The position numbers and the translations under genes were made by a program. Positions 1-7,903 of a DNA stretch of 64,000 nt are shown piece after piece (position 1 is the first letter of the stretch; the number at the start of each line of letters is the position of its first letter). The notes under the pieces are model-generated. The model searched no databases, had not been told where the DNA came from, and saw only the letters and a program-made list of their open reading frames with translations. This DNA comes from Cupriavidus sp. P-10. GTDB lineage: Bacteria > Pseudomonadota > Gammaproteobacteria > Burkholderiales > Burkholderiaceae. The DNA is taken from contig NZ_AP025170.1 in the NCBI RefSeq assembly GCF_003402535.2, positions 248,001 through 312,000 on the forward strand, read 5' to 3'.

Positions 1-1
1 G

Positions 2-856
2 CAGCTGTCGCTGGGCACCGCGGCCTTCATGGCGGTGGGCGCCTACGCGGCCTACAACTTCCAGTTGCGCATCGAAGGCATTCCGGTGCTGCTGTCATTC
101 CTGCTGGCGGGGCTGTCGGCCGCACTGGTGGGCGTGGCCTTCGGGCTGCCGTCGCTGCGCATCAAGGGCTTCTACCTGGCCGTGGCGACGCTGGCCGCGC
201 AGTTCTTCGTGGTATGGGCGCTGACCAAGTTTCCCTGGTTCTCGAACAACAGCTCGTCGGGCGTGATCACGGCGCAGCGGCTGGACCTGTTTGGCATCGC
301 CATCGATACGCCGGTAAAGAAGTACCTGTTCGTGCTGGCCATCGTGACTGTGCTGGCGCTGCTGGCCAAGAACCTGGTGCGCTCGGCCACGGGCCGCGCC
401 TGGATGTCGGTGCGCGACATGGACGTGGCCGCCGAAGTGATCGGCATCCCGCTGATGCGCACCAAGCTGCTGGCGTTCGCGGTCAGCTCGTTCTACTGCG
501 GCGTGGCCGGCGCGCTGTACGCATTCTGCTACCTGGGCTCGGTCGAGCCGGACGGCTTCTCGCTGGACCTGTCGTTCCGCGTGCTGTTCATGATCATCAT
601 CGGCGGCGTGGGCAGCATCCTGGGCTCGTTCCTGGGCGCGGCGTTCATCCTGCTGCTGCCGATCTTCCTGGACAACGTGCTGCCGCCGCTGGCCGGGCTG
701 CTGCACCTGCCCTTTACCAATGCCACGGTGTCGCACATCCAGCTGATGGTGTTCGGCGGGCTGATCATCTTCTTCCTGATCGTGGAGCCGCACGGGCTGG
801 CCCGGCTGTGGCAGATCGCCAAGGAGAAGCTGAGGCTGTGGCCGTTCCCGCACTGA
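2..856 (+). CDS. livM: Branched-chain amino acid type ABC transporter permease LivM, 5' truncated by window edge
   Basis: Inner-membrane permease of a high-affinity amino acid or carboxylate ABC importer (LivHM family). The reading frame is open from base 2, so the start lies outside the window; 284 residues are visible. Several hydrophobic segments are evident, along with the LivM-like entry LSLGTAAFMAVGAYAAYNF and the cytoplasmic loop around SATGRAWMSVRDMDVAAEVIG (residues about 125-145), which in this family contacts the ATPase. It is followed after 101 bp by its periplasmic binding protein and then by the ATPase, so it belongs to the same operon. The substrate cannot be read from the permease; the downstream CoA ligase suggests an organic acid rather than leucine. 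Confidence 0.93.
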   Translation, partial: QLSLGTAAFMAVGAYAAYNFQLRIEGIPVLLSFLLAGLSAALVGVAFGLPSLRIKGFYLAVATLAAQFFVVWALTKFPWFSNNSSSGVITAQRLDLFGIAIDTPVKKYLFVLAIVTVLALLAKNLVRSATGRAWMSVRDMDVAAEVIGIPLMRTKLLAFAVSSFYCGVAGALYAFCYLGSVEPDGFSLDLSFRVLFMIIIGGVGSILGSFLGAAFILLLPIFLDNVLPPLAGLLHLPFTNATVSHIQLMVFGGLIIFFLIVEPHGLARLWQIAKEKLRLWPFPH

Positions 857-957
857 CGGAGCGGGGTCCTTGTCTCACCGCATATACCGCAGGTCCTGAG
901 CGAAGTACTGAAGCTTACGCATAACGAAACGCCCCACCGAGGGCGAAGGAGACTGTC

Positions 958-2295
958 ATGACCAACCTGATCCGCAACGTGCAACGCGCCGCCCTGGTGG
1001 TCAGCGCCGCGGCTGCACTGCTGGCGCCGGCGGTGCCGGCACTGGCGCAAAGCAATGAGCAGTTCGTCGCGCTGCCGAGCTATCGCGTGGGGCCGTATGG
1101 CGCCAACGGGCAGTCGTGGTATGGCGGTTTCATCGACTACCTCAACTACGTCAACCTGAAGGACGGCGGGGTCAACGGCGTCAAGCTGAGCTGGGAAGAG
1201 TGCGAGACCGAGTACAACAACGCTAAGGGCGTCGAGTGCTATGAGCGCCTGAAGTCCAAGAACGCCACCACCAAGGGCACGGCGTACCACGCCATGTCCA
1301 CCGGCATTTCCTACGCGCTGGTCGACAAGACCGCCGCGGACAAGGTGCCGCTGGTGATGATGGGCTACGGCCGCACCGATGCCGTGGATGGTTCGGTGTT
1401 CCCGTATGCGTTCCCGCTGGTGACCACGTACCAGATGCAGGTCTCTGCCATCGTCAAGTACCTCGCCTCCAAGAGCGGTGGCTCGCTGGCCGGCAAGAAG
1501 ATCGTCTACCTGTACCACGACTCGGCCTATGGCAAGGAGCCGATCGTGGCGCTGCAGGCCGAGGCAAGGCTTAACAAGTTCAACCTTGTCGAGATCCCGG
1601 TGGCGCACCCGGGCAACGAGCAGGGCGCGCAGTGGCTGAAGATCCGCCAGGAGAACCCAGACTATGTGATCTTCTGGGGCTGGGGCGTGATGAACCAGAC
1701 CGCGTTGAAGGCCGCTCAGAAGGTGGGTTTCTCGCGCGAGAAAATGATCGGCTCCTGGTGGGCGGGCTCCGAGGAAGACACGGTGCCGGCGGGCGATGCC
1801 TCCAAGGGCTACATGAGCGCGACCTGGAACGTCGCGGGCAAGAGCGTGCCGCTGATCGCCGATATCGAGAAAGTCGTGTACGGCGCCGGCAAGGGCAACA
1901 TGCAGGACAAGAACAAGATTGGGTCGATACTGTACAACCGCGGCGTTTCCGCAGCGGTGGTGACGGTGGAGGCGGTGCGCGTGGCGCAGGCCAAGTTCGG
2001 CAAGGGCAAGCCCATGACCGGCGAGCAGATGCGCTGGGCGTTCGAGAACCTGAACCTGACCAACGCGCGCCTGCAGCAACTGGGTGCGACCGGCCTGTTG
2101 CCTGAGATCAAGACCAGCTGCGAGAACCACGAGGGCTCGGGCAAGGTGAAGATCCAGCAGTGGGACGGCAGCAAGTGGGTGGTGGTGTCGGACTGGATCG
2201 AGGGCAACAAGAGCCTGATCCACCCGCTGTTCAAGGCCACGGCGGCGCAGTATGCAAAGGAGAAGGGGATTACGCCGGGGTGCTCGAAGTCCTGA
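958..2295 (+). CDS. Periplasmic substrate-binding protein of a LivK-type ABC transporter
   Basis: Extracytoplasmic binding protein (peripla_BP_6 / LivK type), 445 residues. It has a Sec signal peptide with a basic start, an alanine/leucine core and likely cleavage after residue 30 (PALA-QS). The mature part shows the two-lobe pattern of this family, for example KKIVYLYHDSAYGKEP and the aromatic-rich YVIFWGWGVMNQTALKAA. At 445 residues it is longer than classical LivK (about 370), typical of the variants beside acyl-CoA ligase genes in Burkholderiales. The GAAGGAG ribosome site sits about 7 bp ahead of the chosen ATG. The gene lies between livM and livF, and a strong stem-loop follows 18 bp after its stop. 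Substrate unknown; an aromatic or branched carboxylate is an inference from context. Confidence 0.92.
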   Translation: MTNLIRNVQRAALVVSAAAALLAPAVPALAQSNEQFVALPSYRVGPYGANGQSWYGGFIDYLNYVNLKDGGVNGVKLSWEECETEYNNAKGVECYERLKSKNATTKGTAYHAMSTGISYALVDKTAADKVPLVMMGYGRTDAVDGSVFPYAFPLVTTYQMQVSAIVKYLASKSGGSLAGKKIVYLYHDSAYGKEPIVALQAEARLNKFNLVEIPVAHPGNEQGAQWLKIRQENPDYVIFWGWGVMNQTALKAAQKVGFSREKMIGSWWAGSEEDTVPAGDASKGYMSATWNVAGKSVPLIADIEKVVYGAGKGNMQDKNKIGSILYNRGVSAAVVTVEAVRVAQAKFGKGKPMTGEQMRWAFENLNLTNARLQQLGATGLLPEIKTSCENHEGSGKVKIQQWDGSKWVVVSDWIEGNKSLIHPLFKATAAQYAKEKGITPGCSKS

Positions 2296-2313
2296 TGCCT
2301 CTTGAATCCTGAA

Positions 2314-2355
2314 GGTTTGCACCCCTCTCCCATTTGCGGGATAGGGGTGCAAACC
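2314..2355. repeat. 18-bp stem-loop between binding-protein gene and livF
   Basis: An inverted repeat with arms 2314-2331 and 2338-2355 (one mismatch) and a 6-nt loop. The arm contains CACCCCTCTCCC, the core motif of a stem-loop family repeated elsewhere in this window. There is no U-run after it, so it is unlikely to be a simple terminator. In transcripts it would sit immediately 3' of the binding-protein coding sequence and 50 nt before livF, where such structures can protect the upstream mRNA from 3' exonucleases. Confidence 0.75.
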
Positions 2356-2405
2356 GACAGGAACGCGAACTACCGAGTAACAGCAACACCAATCCGAGCC
2401 GCACC

Positions 2406-3221
2406 ATGAGCCTCCTGTCCGTCAACAACATCGAAGTCATCTACGATCACGTGATCCTGGTGCTCAAGGGCGTTTCGCTCGAAGTGCCGGAAGGCAAGAT
2501 CGTGGCGCTGCTTGGCGCCAACGGCGCGGGCAAGACCACCACGCTGAAGGCGATCTCCAACCTGCTGCACGCCGAGCGCGGCGATGTCACCAAGGGCTCG
2601 ATCCAGTATCGCGGCGACCGCGTCGACCAGCTCACCCCCAACGACCTGGTGCGCCGCGGCGTGATCCAGGTGATGGAAGGGCGCCACTGCTTCGCGCACC
2701 TGACCATCGAAGAGAACCTGCTCACCGGCGCCTATACGCGTGGCTTGTCGCGGTCGCAGACGCGCGACGAGCTGGAGAAGATCTACAACTATTTCCCGCG
2801 CCTGAAGACGCGCCGCAAGTCGCAAGCGGGCTATACCTCGGGTGGCGAGCAGCAGATGTGCGCGATCGGCCGGGCCATGATGGCCAAGCCCGCGATGATC
2901 CTGCTCGACGAACCGTCGATGGGCCTGGCGCCGCAGATCGTCGAGGAGATCTTCGAGATCGTGCGCGACCTGAACTCGCGCGAGAACGTCAGCTTCCTGC
3001 TGGCCGAGCAGAACACCATGGTGGCGCTGCGCTATGCCGACTACGGCTACATCCTGGAAAACGGCCGCGTGGTGATGGACGGCGACGCCGAGTCGCTGCG
3101 CACCAACGAGGACGTGAAGGAGTTTTACCTCGGCGTGGCCGCCAACGACGCGGATGGCGGCGCGCGCAAGTCCTTCCGCGACGTGAAGAGCTACCGCCGG
3201 CGCAAGCGCTGGCTGGCCTGA
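2406..3221 (+). CDS. livF: ABC transporter ATP-binding protein LivF
   Basis: Cytoplasmic ATPase that powers the LivHM-type importer. From the chosen ATG (MSLLSVNN) it is 271 residues. Walker A is GANGAGKTT (about residues 37-45), the signature is SGGEQQM and Walker B is MILLDEPSMGLAP. The upstream in-frame extension to 2334 runs through the stem-loop and is unlikely to be translated. LivF proteins are usually about 235 residues; this one has a basic C-terminal tail (KSFRDVKSYRRRKRWLA) seen in the Burkholderiales subgroup next to CoA ligases. It follows the binding-protein gene by 110 bp and precedes the ligase by 173 bp. Confidence 0.92.
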   Translation: MSLLSVNNIEVIYDHVILVLKGVSLEVPEGKIVALLGANGAGKTTTLKAISNLLHAERGDVTKGSIQYRGDRVDQLTPNDLVRRGVIQVMEGRHCFAHLTIEENLLTGAYTRGLSRSQTRDELEKIYNYFPRLKTRRKSQAGYTSGGEQQMCAIGRAMMAKPAMILLDEPSMGLAPQIVEEIFEIVRDLNSRENVSFLLAEQNTMVALRYADYGYILENGRVVMDGDAESLRTNEDVKEFYLGVAANDADGGARKSFRDVKSYRRRKRWLA

Positions 3222-3342
3222 GAAGGGCGCATAGACCGGCTGCGCGGACCGTATCGAGCCCTGCGATGCTCGCCGTACCGGTGTACGGCTGCGCTTCTCG
3301 GACTCGCTACGGCCCGCTCGCTGCGGTCTCTGCGCCCTTCTC
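3220..3342. repeat. 12-bp inverted repeat bracketing a 99-nt spacer after livF
   Basis: A perfect 12-bp inverted repeat (arms 3220-3231 and 3331-3342, motif GAGAAGGGCGCA) flanks a GC-rich spacer that itself holds a short palindrome near 3278. The left arm overlaps the livF stop codon. No U-run is present. Function unknown; it may be a structured intergenic RNA or a mobile palindrome remnant. Confidence 0.5.
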
Positions 3343-3394
3343 GGACGCGCCCGACCAAGAATGCAAACATTTGCCACTCACGGCAGCACTAATC

Positions 3395-4645
3395 ATGCCC
3401 GAACACTTCGATTCGCTCGAAACCCGCGCGCCGGCAGTCCGCGAGCAGGCGCTTCTTGCCGCCCTGGCACGCCAGGTTGCCCACGCGCGCGACAACGCGC
3501 CGTACTTCGCGGAACTGCTGCGCGACGTCGACCCGCGCACGCTGACCTCGCGCGAGGCGCTGGCGGCGCTGCCGGTCACGCGCAAGTCCGATTTGACCGC
3601 GCGGCAGCGCGCGCTGCCGCCGCTGGGCGGCCTCAACGCGACGCCGCTGGGCAGGCTGCGCCATGTATTCCAGTCACCGGGCCCGATCCACGAACCCGAC
3701 GGCCACGACGCCGACTGGTGGCGCACGGCCCGCGCCATGCACGCCGCGGGCTTCCGTGCCGGCGACCTGGTCTACAACACCTTCTCCTACCACTTCACGC
3801 CGGCCGGCATGATGATGGAAACCGGCGCGCACAAGCTGGGCTGCTGCGTGTTCCCGGCAGGCGTCGGCCAGACCGAGTCGCAGGTGCAGGCGCTGGCCAG
3901 CCTGCAGCCGGCGGCGTACGCGGGCACGCCATCGTTCCTGAAGCTGCTGCTGGAGCGCGGCGACGAGATGGGAATGCCCTGCACCAGCCTGGCCAAGGCG
4001 CTGGTGTCCGGCGAGGCGCTGCCGCCGTCTTTGCGCGCGTGGTTCCAGCAACGCGGCGTGCGCGTGCAGCAGATGTACGGCAGCGCGGATCTCGGACTGA
4101 TCGCCTATGAGTCCGAGGGCGGCGACGGCTGGGTGGTGGACGAGGGCGTGCTGGTCGAGATTGTCGAGCCGGGCGGCACGCGGCCGATGGCCGAGGGCGA
4201 GACCGGCGAGGTGGTGGTCACCGTGCTGGGCAACGGCGACTATCCGCTGATCCGCTTCGGCACCGGCGACCTGTCGGCGGTGGTGCCGGAGTCCTCGCAG
4301 CGGCCGAGCCCGTGCGGGCGCACCAATATCCGGCTCAAGGGCTGGCTGGGCCGTGCCGACCAAGCGACCAAGGTCAAGGGCATGTTCGTGCATCCGGGGC
4401 AGGTGGCCGACGTGTTGCGCCGCCATCCGGAAATCCGCGCGGCGCGGCTGGTGGTGACTGGCGCTCCGGGCGCGGACGTGATGACGCTGCGCTGCGAAGC
4501 GACGCGCGAGGACGCGGAGCTGCAGCGTGCAGTGGCCGAGTCGCTGCGCGAGGTGATGCGGCTGCGCGGGGAGGTGGCGTTCGTGGCGGCGGGATCGTTG
4601 CCGCAGGATGGGAAGGTGATCGAGGATGCGCGACGGTATGAATGA
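3395..4645 (+). CDS. Phenylacetate-CoA ligase family (PaaK-like) AMP-forming ligase
   Basis: Predicted cytoplasmic acyl-adenylate/thioester ligase of the PaaK branch of the ANL superfamily, 416 residues from the ATG encoding MPEHFDSLETRAP. Visible motifs are YAGTPSFLKLLLE (about 195-207), the adenylate-binding YGSADLGLIAYE, RFGTGDLSAV and the hinge/lysine region KGWLGRADQATKVKGMFVHPGQV leading into the small C-terminal domain. The open frame extends far upstream, but that part overlaps livF out of frame and is not coding. Its place as the last gene of an ABC importer operon suggests that the imported acid is activated with CoA on entry. The exact acid is unknown. Confidence 0.85.
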   Translation: MPEHFDSLETRAPAVREQALLAALARQVAHARDNAPYFAELLRDVDPRTLTSREALAALPVTRKSDLTARQRALPPLGGLNATPLGRLRHVFQSPGPIHEPDGHDADWWRTARAMHAAGFRAGDLVYNTFSYHFTPAGMMMETGAHKLGCCVFPAGVGQTESQVQALASLQPAAYAGTPSFLKLLLERGDEMGMPCTSLAKALVSGEALPPSLRAWFQQRGVRVQQMYGSADLGLIAYESEGGDGWVVDEGVLVEIVEPGGTRPMAEGETGEVVVTVLGNGDYPLIRFGTGDLSAVVPESSQRPSPCGRTNIRLKGWLGRADQATKVKGMFVHPGQVADVLRRHPEIRAARLVVTGAPGADVMTLRCEATREDAELQRAVAESLREVMRLRGEVAFVAAGSLPQDGKVIEDARRYE

Positions 4646-4684
4646 GGTCGGGGTGCTTGGGCTGACGGACTTCGTCGATACGCC

Positions 4685-4830
4685 GGCCCTCTCCCCCGGC
4701 CCCTCTCCCGCACGCGGGAGAAGGGAGCAAACCGACGGTATGCGAGTGCGTTAGCGCTTGCCGCCACCCCATGCAGTCGCACCCCTCTCCCGCTAGCGAC
4801 GCTAGCGGGAGAGGGGTGGGGGAGAGGGCC
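4685..4830. repeat. Nested CCCTCTCCC palindromes in a convergent intergenic region
   Basis: Two stem-loop units. The right unit is a perfect 18-bp inverted repeat (4780-4797 with 4801-4818, 3-nt loop). The left unit (4698-4725) has CCTCTCCCGC against GCGGGAGAAGGG. The outermost 13 bases, 4685-4697 and 4818-4830, are also complementary, so the whole 146 bp can fold as one nested structure. It fills the gap between the convergent ligase and DUF454 genes. No other gene is visible in this gap. Confidence 0.8.
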
Positions 4831-4868
4831 GAAGCGCCAACGAAGTCAGTCGCCGCAATCGACCACGG

Positions 4869-5312
4869 TCAAGTCTTCCCCCCATCCTCCGGCCGCGTCG
4901 GCAACCGGATCATCCACACGCTAACCCCCACCGCACAAGCCAGCAACGCCGCGGACGCAACCGGCCGCCCCCGCAGCAGCCATGCCGTCGTCCCCATCGA
5001 CACCCACATCATCGACAGCGCCAGGCACTTCGCCTTGAACGGGATGCTCCGGTAACGCTGCCAGTCGCTGACCAGCGGCCCGAAGCGCGGATGCTCCATC
5101 AGCCAGCCGTGGAAGCGCTGCGAACCGCGCGCGAAACACGCCGCGGCCAGCAGCACGAACGGCGTGGTCGGCAGCACCGGCAGGAAGATGCCGATCACGC
5201 CGAGCAGCAGGCTGAGCCCGCCCAGCAAGACCCAGACGGCGCGCAGCACGCGCTGGCGGCGGCTCAGCACGGCTTCAGGATCGGGCGAAAGGTCGGGTGA
5301 GGAAGGCCGCAA
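4869..5312 (-). CDS. DUF454 (YbaN-like) small inner-membrane protein
   Basis: A 147-residue protein of the YbaN/DUF454 family, whose function is not established. After a short charged N-terminus the family hallmark appears: RAVWVLLGGLSLLLGVIGIFLPVLPTTPF, a membrane hairpin with PVLPTTPF, then FARGSQRFHGWLMEHPRFGP and a further hydrophobic helix around residues 118-135. The family core is about 115-125 residues, so about 20 extra residues sit at the N-terminus; a later start is possible, but no ribosome site decides. It is convergent with the CoA ligase and lies downstream of the nitronate monooxygenase-like gene on the same strand, separated from it by a stem-loop. Confidence 0.8.
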   Translation of the reverse strand: MRPSSPDLSPDPEAVLSRRQRVLRAVWVLLGGLSLLLGVIGIFLPVLPTTPFVLLAAACFARGSQRFHGWLMEHPRFGPLVSDWQRYRSIPFKAKCLALSMMWVSMGTTAWLLRGRPVASAALLACAVGVSVWMIRLPTRPEDGGKT

Positions 5313-5321
5313 TGGTCGGAC

Positions 5322-5341
5322 AAAGGGCCGCTAAGCGGCCC
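5322..5341 (-). terminator. Probable terminator of the nitronate monooxygenase-like gene
   Basis: A perfect 7-bp GC-rich stem (GGGCCGC/GCGGCCC, 3-nt loop) lies 15 bp after the stop codon of the minus-strand gene and is followed on that strand by TTTGTCC. The U-run is short, so termination may be partial. Confidence 0.55.
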
Positions 5342-5355
5342 TGGTGATGGATCGG

Positions 5356-6333
5356 TCAGCGCGCAATCCCAAGCCGCGCCTTGGCCGCATCGTACTCCGC
5401 TTTCATGCGCGCGACGATTTCGCCGGTGCTCGGGATGTCGTGGATCTGGCCCACGCCCTGGCCGGCGCCCCAGATGTCCTTCCATGCCTTTGCCTTGGAG
5501 CTGCCGCTGGAGAAGTCCATCTTGGTCTTGTCCGCCACCGGCAGGTTGTCCGGATCCAGGCCCGAGTTGCTGATGCTCTCGCGGATGTAGTTGCCGTGCA
5601 CGCCCGTGAACAGGTTGGTGTAGACGATATCCGCGGCGGCCGAGCTGGTGATCGACTGCTTGTACGTCTCCGCCGCGTGGGCCTCCTGCGAGGCGATAAA
5701 GCGCGTGCCCACGTAGGCGAAGTCGGCGCCCATGGCCTGCGCGGCCAGCACCGCCTCGCCGGTGGCGATCGAGCCCGACAGCGCGATCGGGCCGTCGAAG
5801 ATCTTGCGCACCTCGCCCACCAGCGCGAACGGCGACAGCATGCCGGCGTGGCCACCGGCGCCGGCTGCCACCAGGATCAGGCCGTCGACGCCGGACTCGA
5901 TCGCCTTCTCGGCATGGCGCATGCTGATCACGTCATGCAGCACGATGCCGCCGTAGCTGTGCACCGCGTCGATCAGTTCCTTGGGCGGGGCGCGCAGCGA
6001 CGTGATGAAGACCGGCACCTTGTGCTCGACGCAGACCTTGATGTCGTGCTCGAGCCGCGCGTTGGATCCATGCACGATCTGGTTGACCGCGACCGGTCCC
6101 ACCGGTGCGCCAGGGTTGGCGGCCTTGAACGCGGCCAGCTCTTCCTCGATCTGCGTCAGCCACTCGTCGAGCAGCTCCGCCGGACGCGCATTGAGCGCGG
6201 GGAACGAACCGACGATGCCTGCCTTGCACTGCGCCAGCACCAACTCGGGATAGCTGACGATGAACATGGGCGAGGCAATCACGGGCAGGGCCAGGTTCTG
6301 CAGGACCTGGGGCAGTTGCTTGGCGGCGGGCAT
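5356..6333 (-). CDS. Nitronate monooxygenase family FMN-dependent oxidoreductase
   Basis: A 325-residue TIM-barrel flavoprotein of the 2-nitropropane dioxygenase / nitronate monooxygenase family, predicted to oxidise nitronates or a related substrate with bound FMN. The start MPAAKQLPQVLQNLALPVI has AGGAGA 5 bp upstream; a GTG 27 bp further up is less likely. Family markers are the N-terminal PVIASPMFIVSYPELV, the loop VAAGAGGHAGMLS (about 163-175), the FMN phosphate-binding region PIALSGSIATGEAVLAAQAMGADFAYVGTRF, and Glu in SQEAHAAE. The C-terminus resembles the enoyl-ACP reductase-like members annotated only as nitronate monooxygenases. Substrate not determined. Confidence 0.87.
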   Translation of the reverse strand: MPAAKQLPQVLQNLALPVIASPMFIVSYPELVLAQCKAGIVGSFPALNARPAELLDEWLTQIEEELAAFKAANPGAPVGPVAVNQIVHGSNARLEHDIKVCVEHKVPVFITSLRAPPKELIDAVHSYGGIVLHDVISMRHAEKAIESGVDGLILVAAGAGGHAGMLSPFALVGEVRKIFDGPIALSGSIATGEAVLAAQAMGADFAYVGTRFIASQEAHAAETYKQSITSSAAADIVYTNLFTGVHGNYIRESISNSGLDPDNLPVADKTKMDFSSGSSKAKAWKDIWGAGQGVGQIHDIPSTGEIVARMKAEYDAAKARLGIAR

Positions 6334-6463
6334 GGTGTCTCCTGAACCACTGAGGGGCACGTTGGCGGTGCCCTAAATGAACGGTCGTTCGATTATAGGG
6401 AGTTTCTGGGGTGCGTCGCTAGAAGCCCCAGTCTATGCCGATCCGCGCGCCATGGCAGGCGGG

Positions 6464-7894
6464 TCAGGCCGCGGGCAGCGTCAGCTCGGCCAGCGCGCCG
6501 CCGCCCGGCCGGTTGGCCAGGGTTACGCTGCCATGATGCAGCGCCGCCACCTCGCGCGCAAAGCACAGGCCCAGGCCAGTGCTCTTGTCGGCGCCCTGCG
6601 GGCGCGGCAGCGAGTAGAAGCGCTCGAACACGCGCGGCAACGCGTAGTCGGGGACGCCGGGGCCGTCGTCGGCGACGGTGACCGCCAGCTGCACGCCGCG
6701 CCGCTCCAGCCGCACCGCGATGGCACTGTCCGCGGGCGCGAAGTCGATGGCGTTCTCCAGCAGGTTGGCGATGGCCTGGCGCAGCAGGAAGGGGTCGCCC
6801 GCCACCACGTCGGGGCCCGGCATTGCCTCCAGCCGCAGCGCCACGCCACGTTGCCGCGCGCGCGGCTCCAGCCCGGCGCACAGCTGCGCCAGCAGTTCGC
6901 CCAATGGCACCGGCTCGCGCGCTTCCAGCCGCTGGCGCTGCTCCACCTCGGCCAGTGCCAGCAGCTTGCGGATCATGGTTTCGAGCCGGCCCGACTGCGC
7001 GCGGATATTGGCGACGAAGCGCTCGCGGTCCGCCGCCGGCATGTCTTCCTGCAGCAGTTCGGCGGCGCCGCCGATCGCCGCCAGCGGGCTCTTCATCTCG
7101 TGCGTCAGCGTGTGGATGTAGTGCTCGACATACTGCTTGTCTTCCAGCCGCTCGCGCATGCCCTGCACCGCGCGGCCGAGGTCGGCCAGCTCGCTGGTGC
7201 CGCGCAGCGGCATCTCGGCGCGCTCGCCGGCGGCCACCGCGCGCGCATAGCCGCGCAGCCGCCGCAGGCCATGCACCAGCCACAGCGTGCAGGCCAGCCC
7301 GATCACGCACGCGGTGCCGATCAGCAGCCCGCCGTACAGCAGGATGCGGTGCTGGCTGCGCGCGATAAAGGGCGCCATCGTGGCATTGGGCTTGGCCACC
7401 GTGAGCGCGCCGATGATGCGGTCCCCATCGCGTATCGGGGCGGCCACGTACATCACGGTGCTGGCCTCGTCGTCCGGGTCGCTGCGCGTGCTGCGCGCGC
7501 CGTACTGGCCGCGCAGCGTCAGGTAGACATCGTTCCAGCGCGAATAGTCGCGGCCCAGGTCGGTGCCGGTGGAGTCGTAGCGGACGGTGCCGCTGGCGTC
7601 GGTGACATAGACGCGATAGCCGATGCTGTCCTTGTGCAGGCCCCATACGTTGGCATTGACCGGCGCCTCACGCAGCGCCGCCATGCGCCGCGCGAAATCG
7701 CCGTCGGCGATGCGGCCGGCCTTCATGTCGTCGGCGGCCAGCGCGGCCAGCACGTGGGCGGTGTCGATCAGCGTGTCTTCCATCGCCTGCCGCACGCCGG
7801 GCTTGACCTCCTGCACGAAGACGCGCAGCGTCAGCACCGTCGCCAGGCCGACAATCAGGAAAAAGCCGAAGAAGATGCGCAGGCCGATCCGCAT
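6464..7894 (-). CDS. creC: Two-component sensor histidine kinase CreC
   Basis: Inner-membrane sensor kinase, 476 residues. A first transmembrane helix (about 6-24) is followed by a periplasmic sensor region of about 160 residues, a second helix (about 183-206), a HAMP segment, the H-box YIHTLTHEMKSPLAAIGG with phospho-acceptor His265, and an HATPase_c domain with DDGPGVPD and GLGLCFAREVA. The N-terminal RIGLRIFFGFFLIVGLATVLTLRVFV is characteristic of CreC. It starts 9 bp after creB and is certainly cotranscribed with it. In E. coli CreBC responds to carbon and cell-wall status; the signal here is unknown. creA and creD are not adjacent. Confidence 0.9.
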   Translation of the reverse strand: MRIGLRIFFGFFLIVGLATVLTLRVFVQEVKPGVRQAMEDTLIDTAHVLAALAADDMKAGRIADGDFARRMAALREAPVNANVWGLHKDSIGYRVYVTDASGTVRYDSTGTDLGRDYSRWNDVYLTLRGQYGARSTRSDPDDEASTVMYVAAPIRDGDRIIGALTVAKPNATMAPFIARSQHRILLYGGLLIGTACVIGLACTLWLVHGLRRLRGYARAVAAGERAEMPLRGTSELADLGRAVQGMRERLEDKQYVEHYIHTLTHEMKSPLAAIGGAAELLQEDMPAADRERFVANIRAQSGRLETMIRKLLALAEVEQRQRLEAREPVPLGELLAQLCAGLEPRARQRGVALRLEAMPGPDVVAGDPFLLRQAIANLLENAIDFAPADSAIAVRLERRGVQLAVTVADDGPGVPDYALPRVFERFYSLPRPQGADKSTGLGLCFAREVAALHHGSVTLANRPGGGALAELTLPAA

Positions 7895-7903
7895 GGCGCG
7901 CGC

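Noticed and set aside
95..853. Long open frames on the opposite strand of livM and of most other genes
   Set aside because: Arg/Gln/His/Pro-rich shadows of GC-rich coding sequence, with no motifs or ribosome sites.
2334..2405. Upstream start for livF
   Set aside because: The extra 24 codons cross the stem-loop and do not match the family N-terminus.
4685..4830. CRISPR array
   Set aside because: Palindromic units are few, unequal in spacing and themselves complementary; there are no regular spacers and no cas genes.
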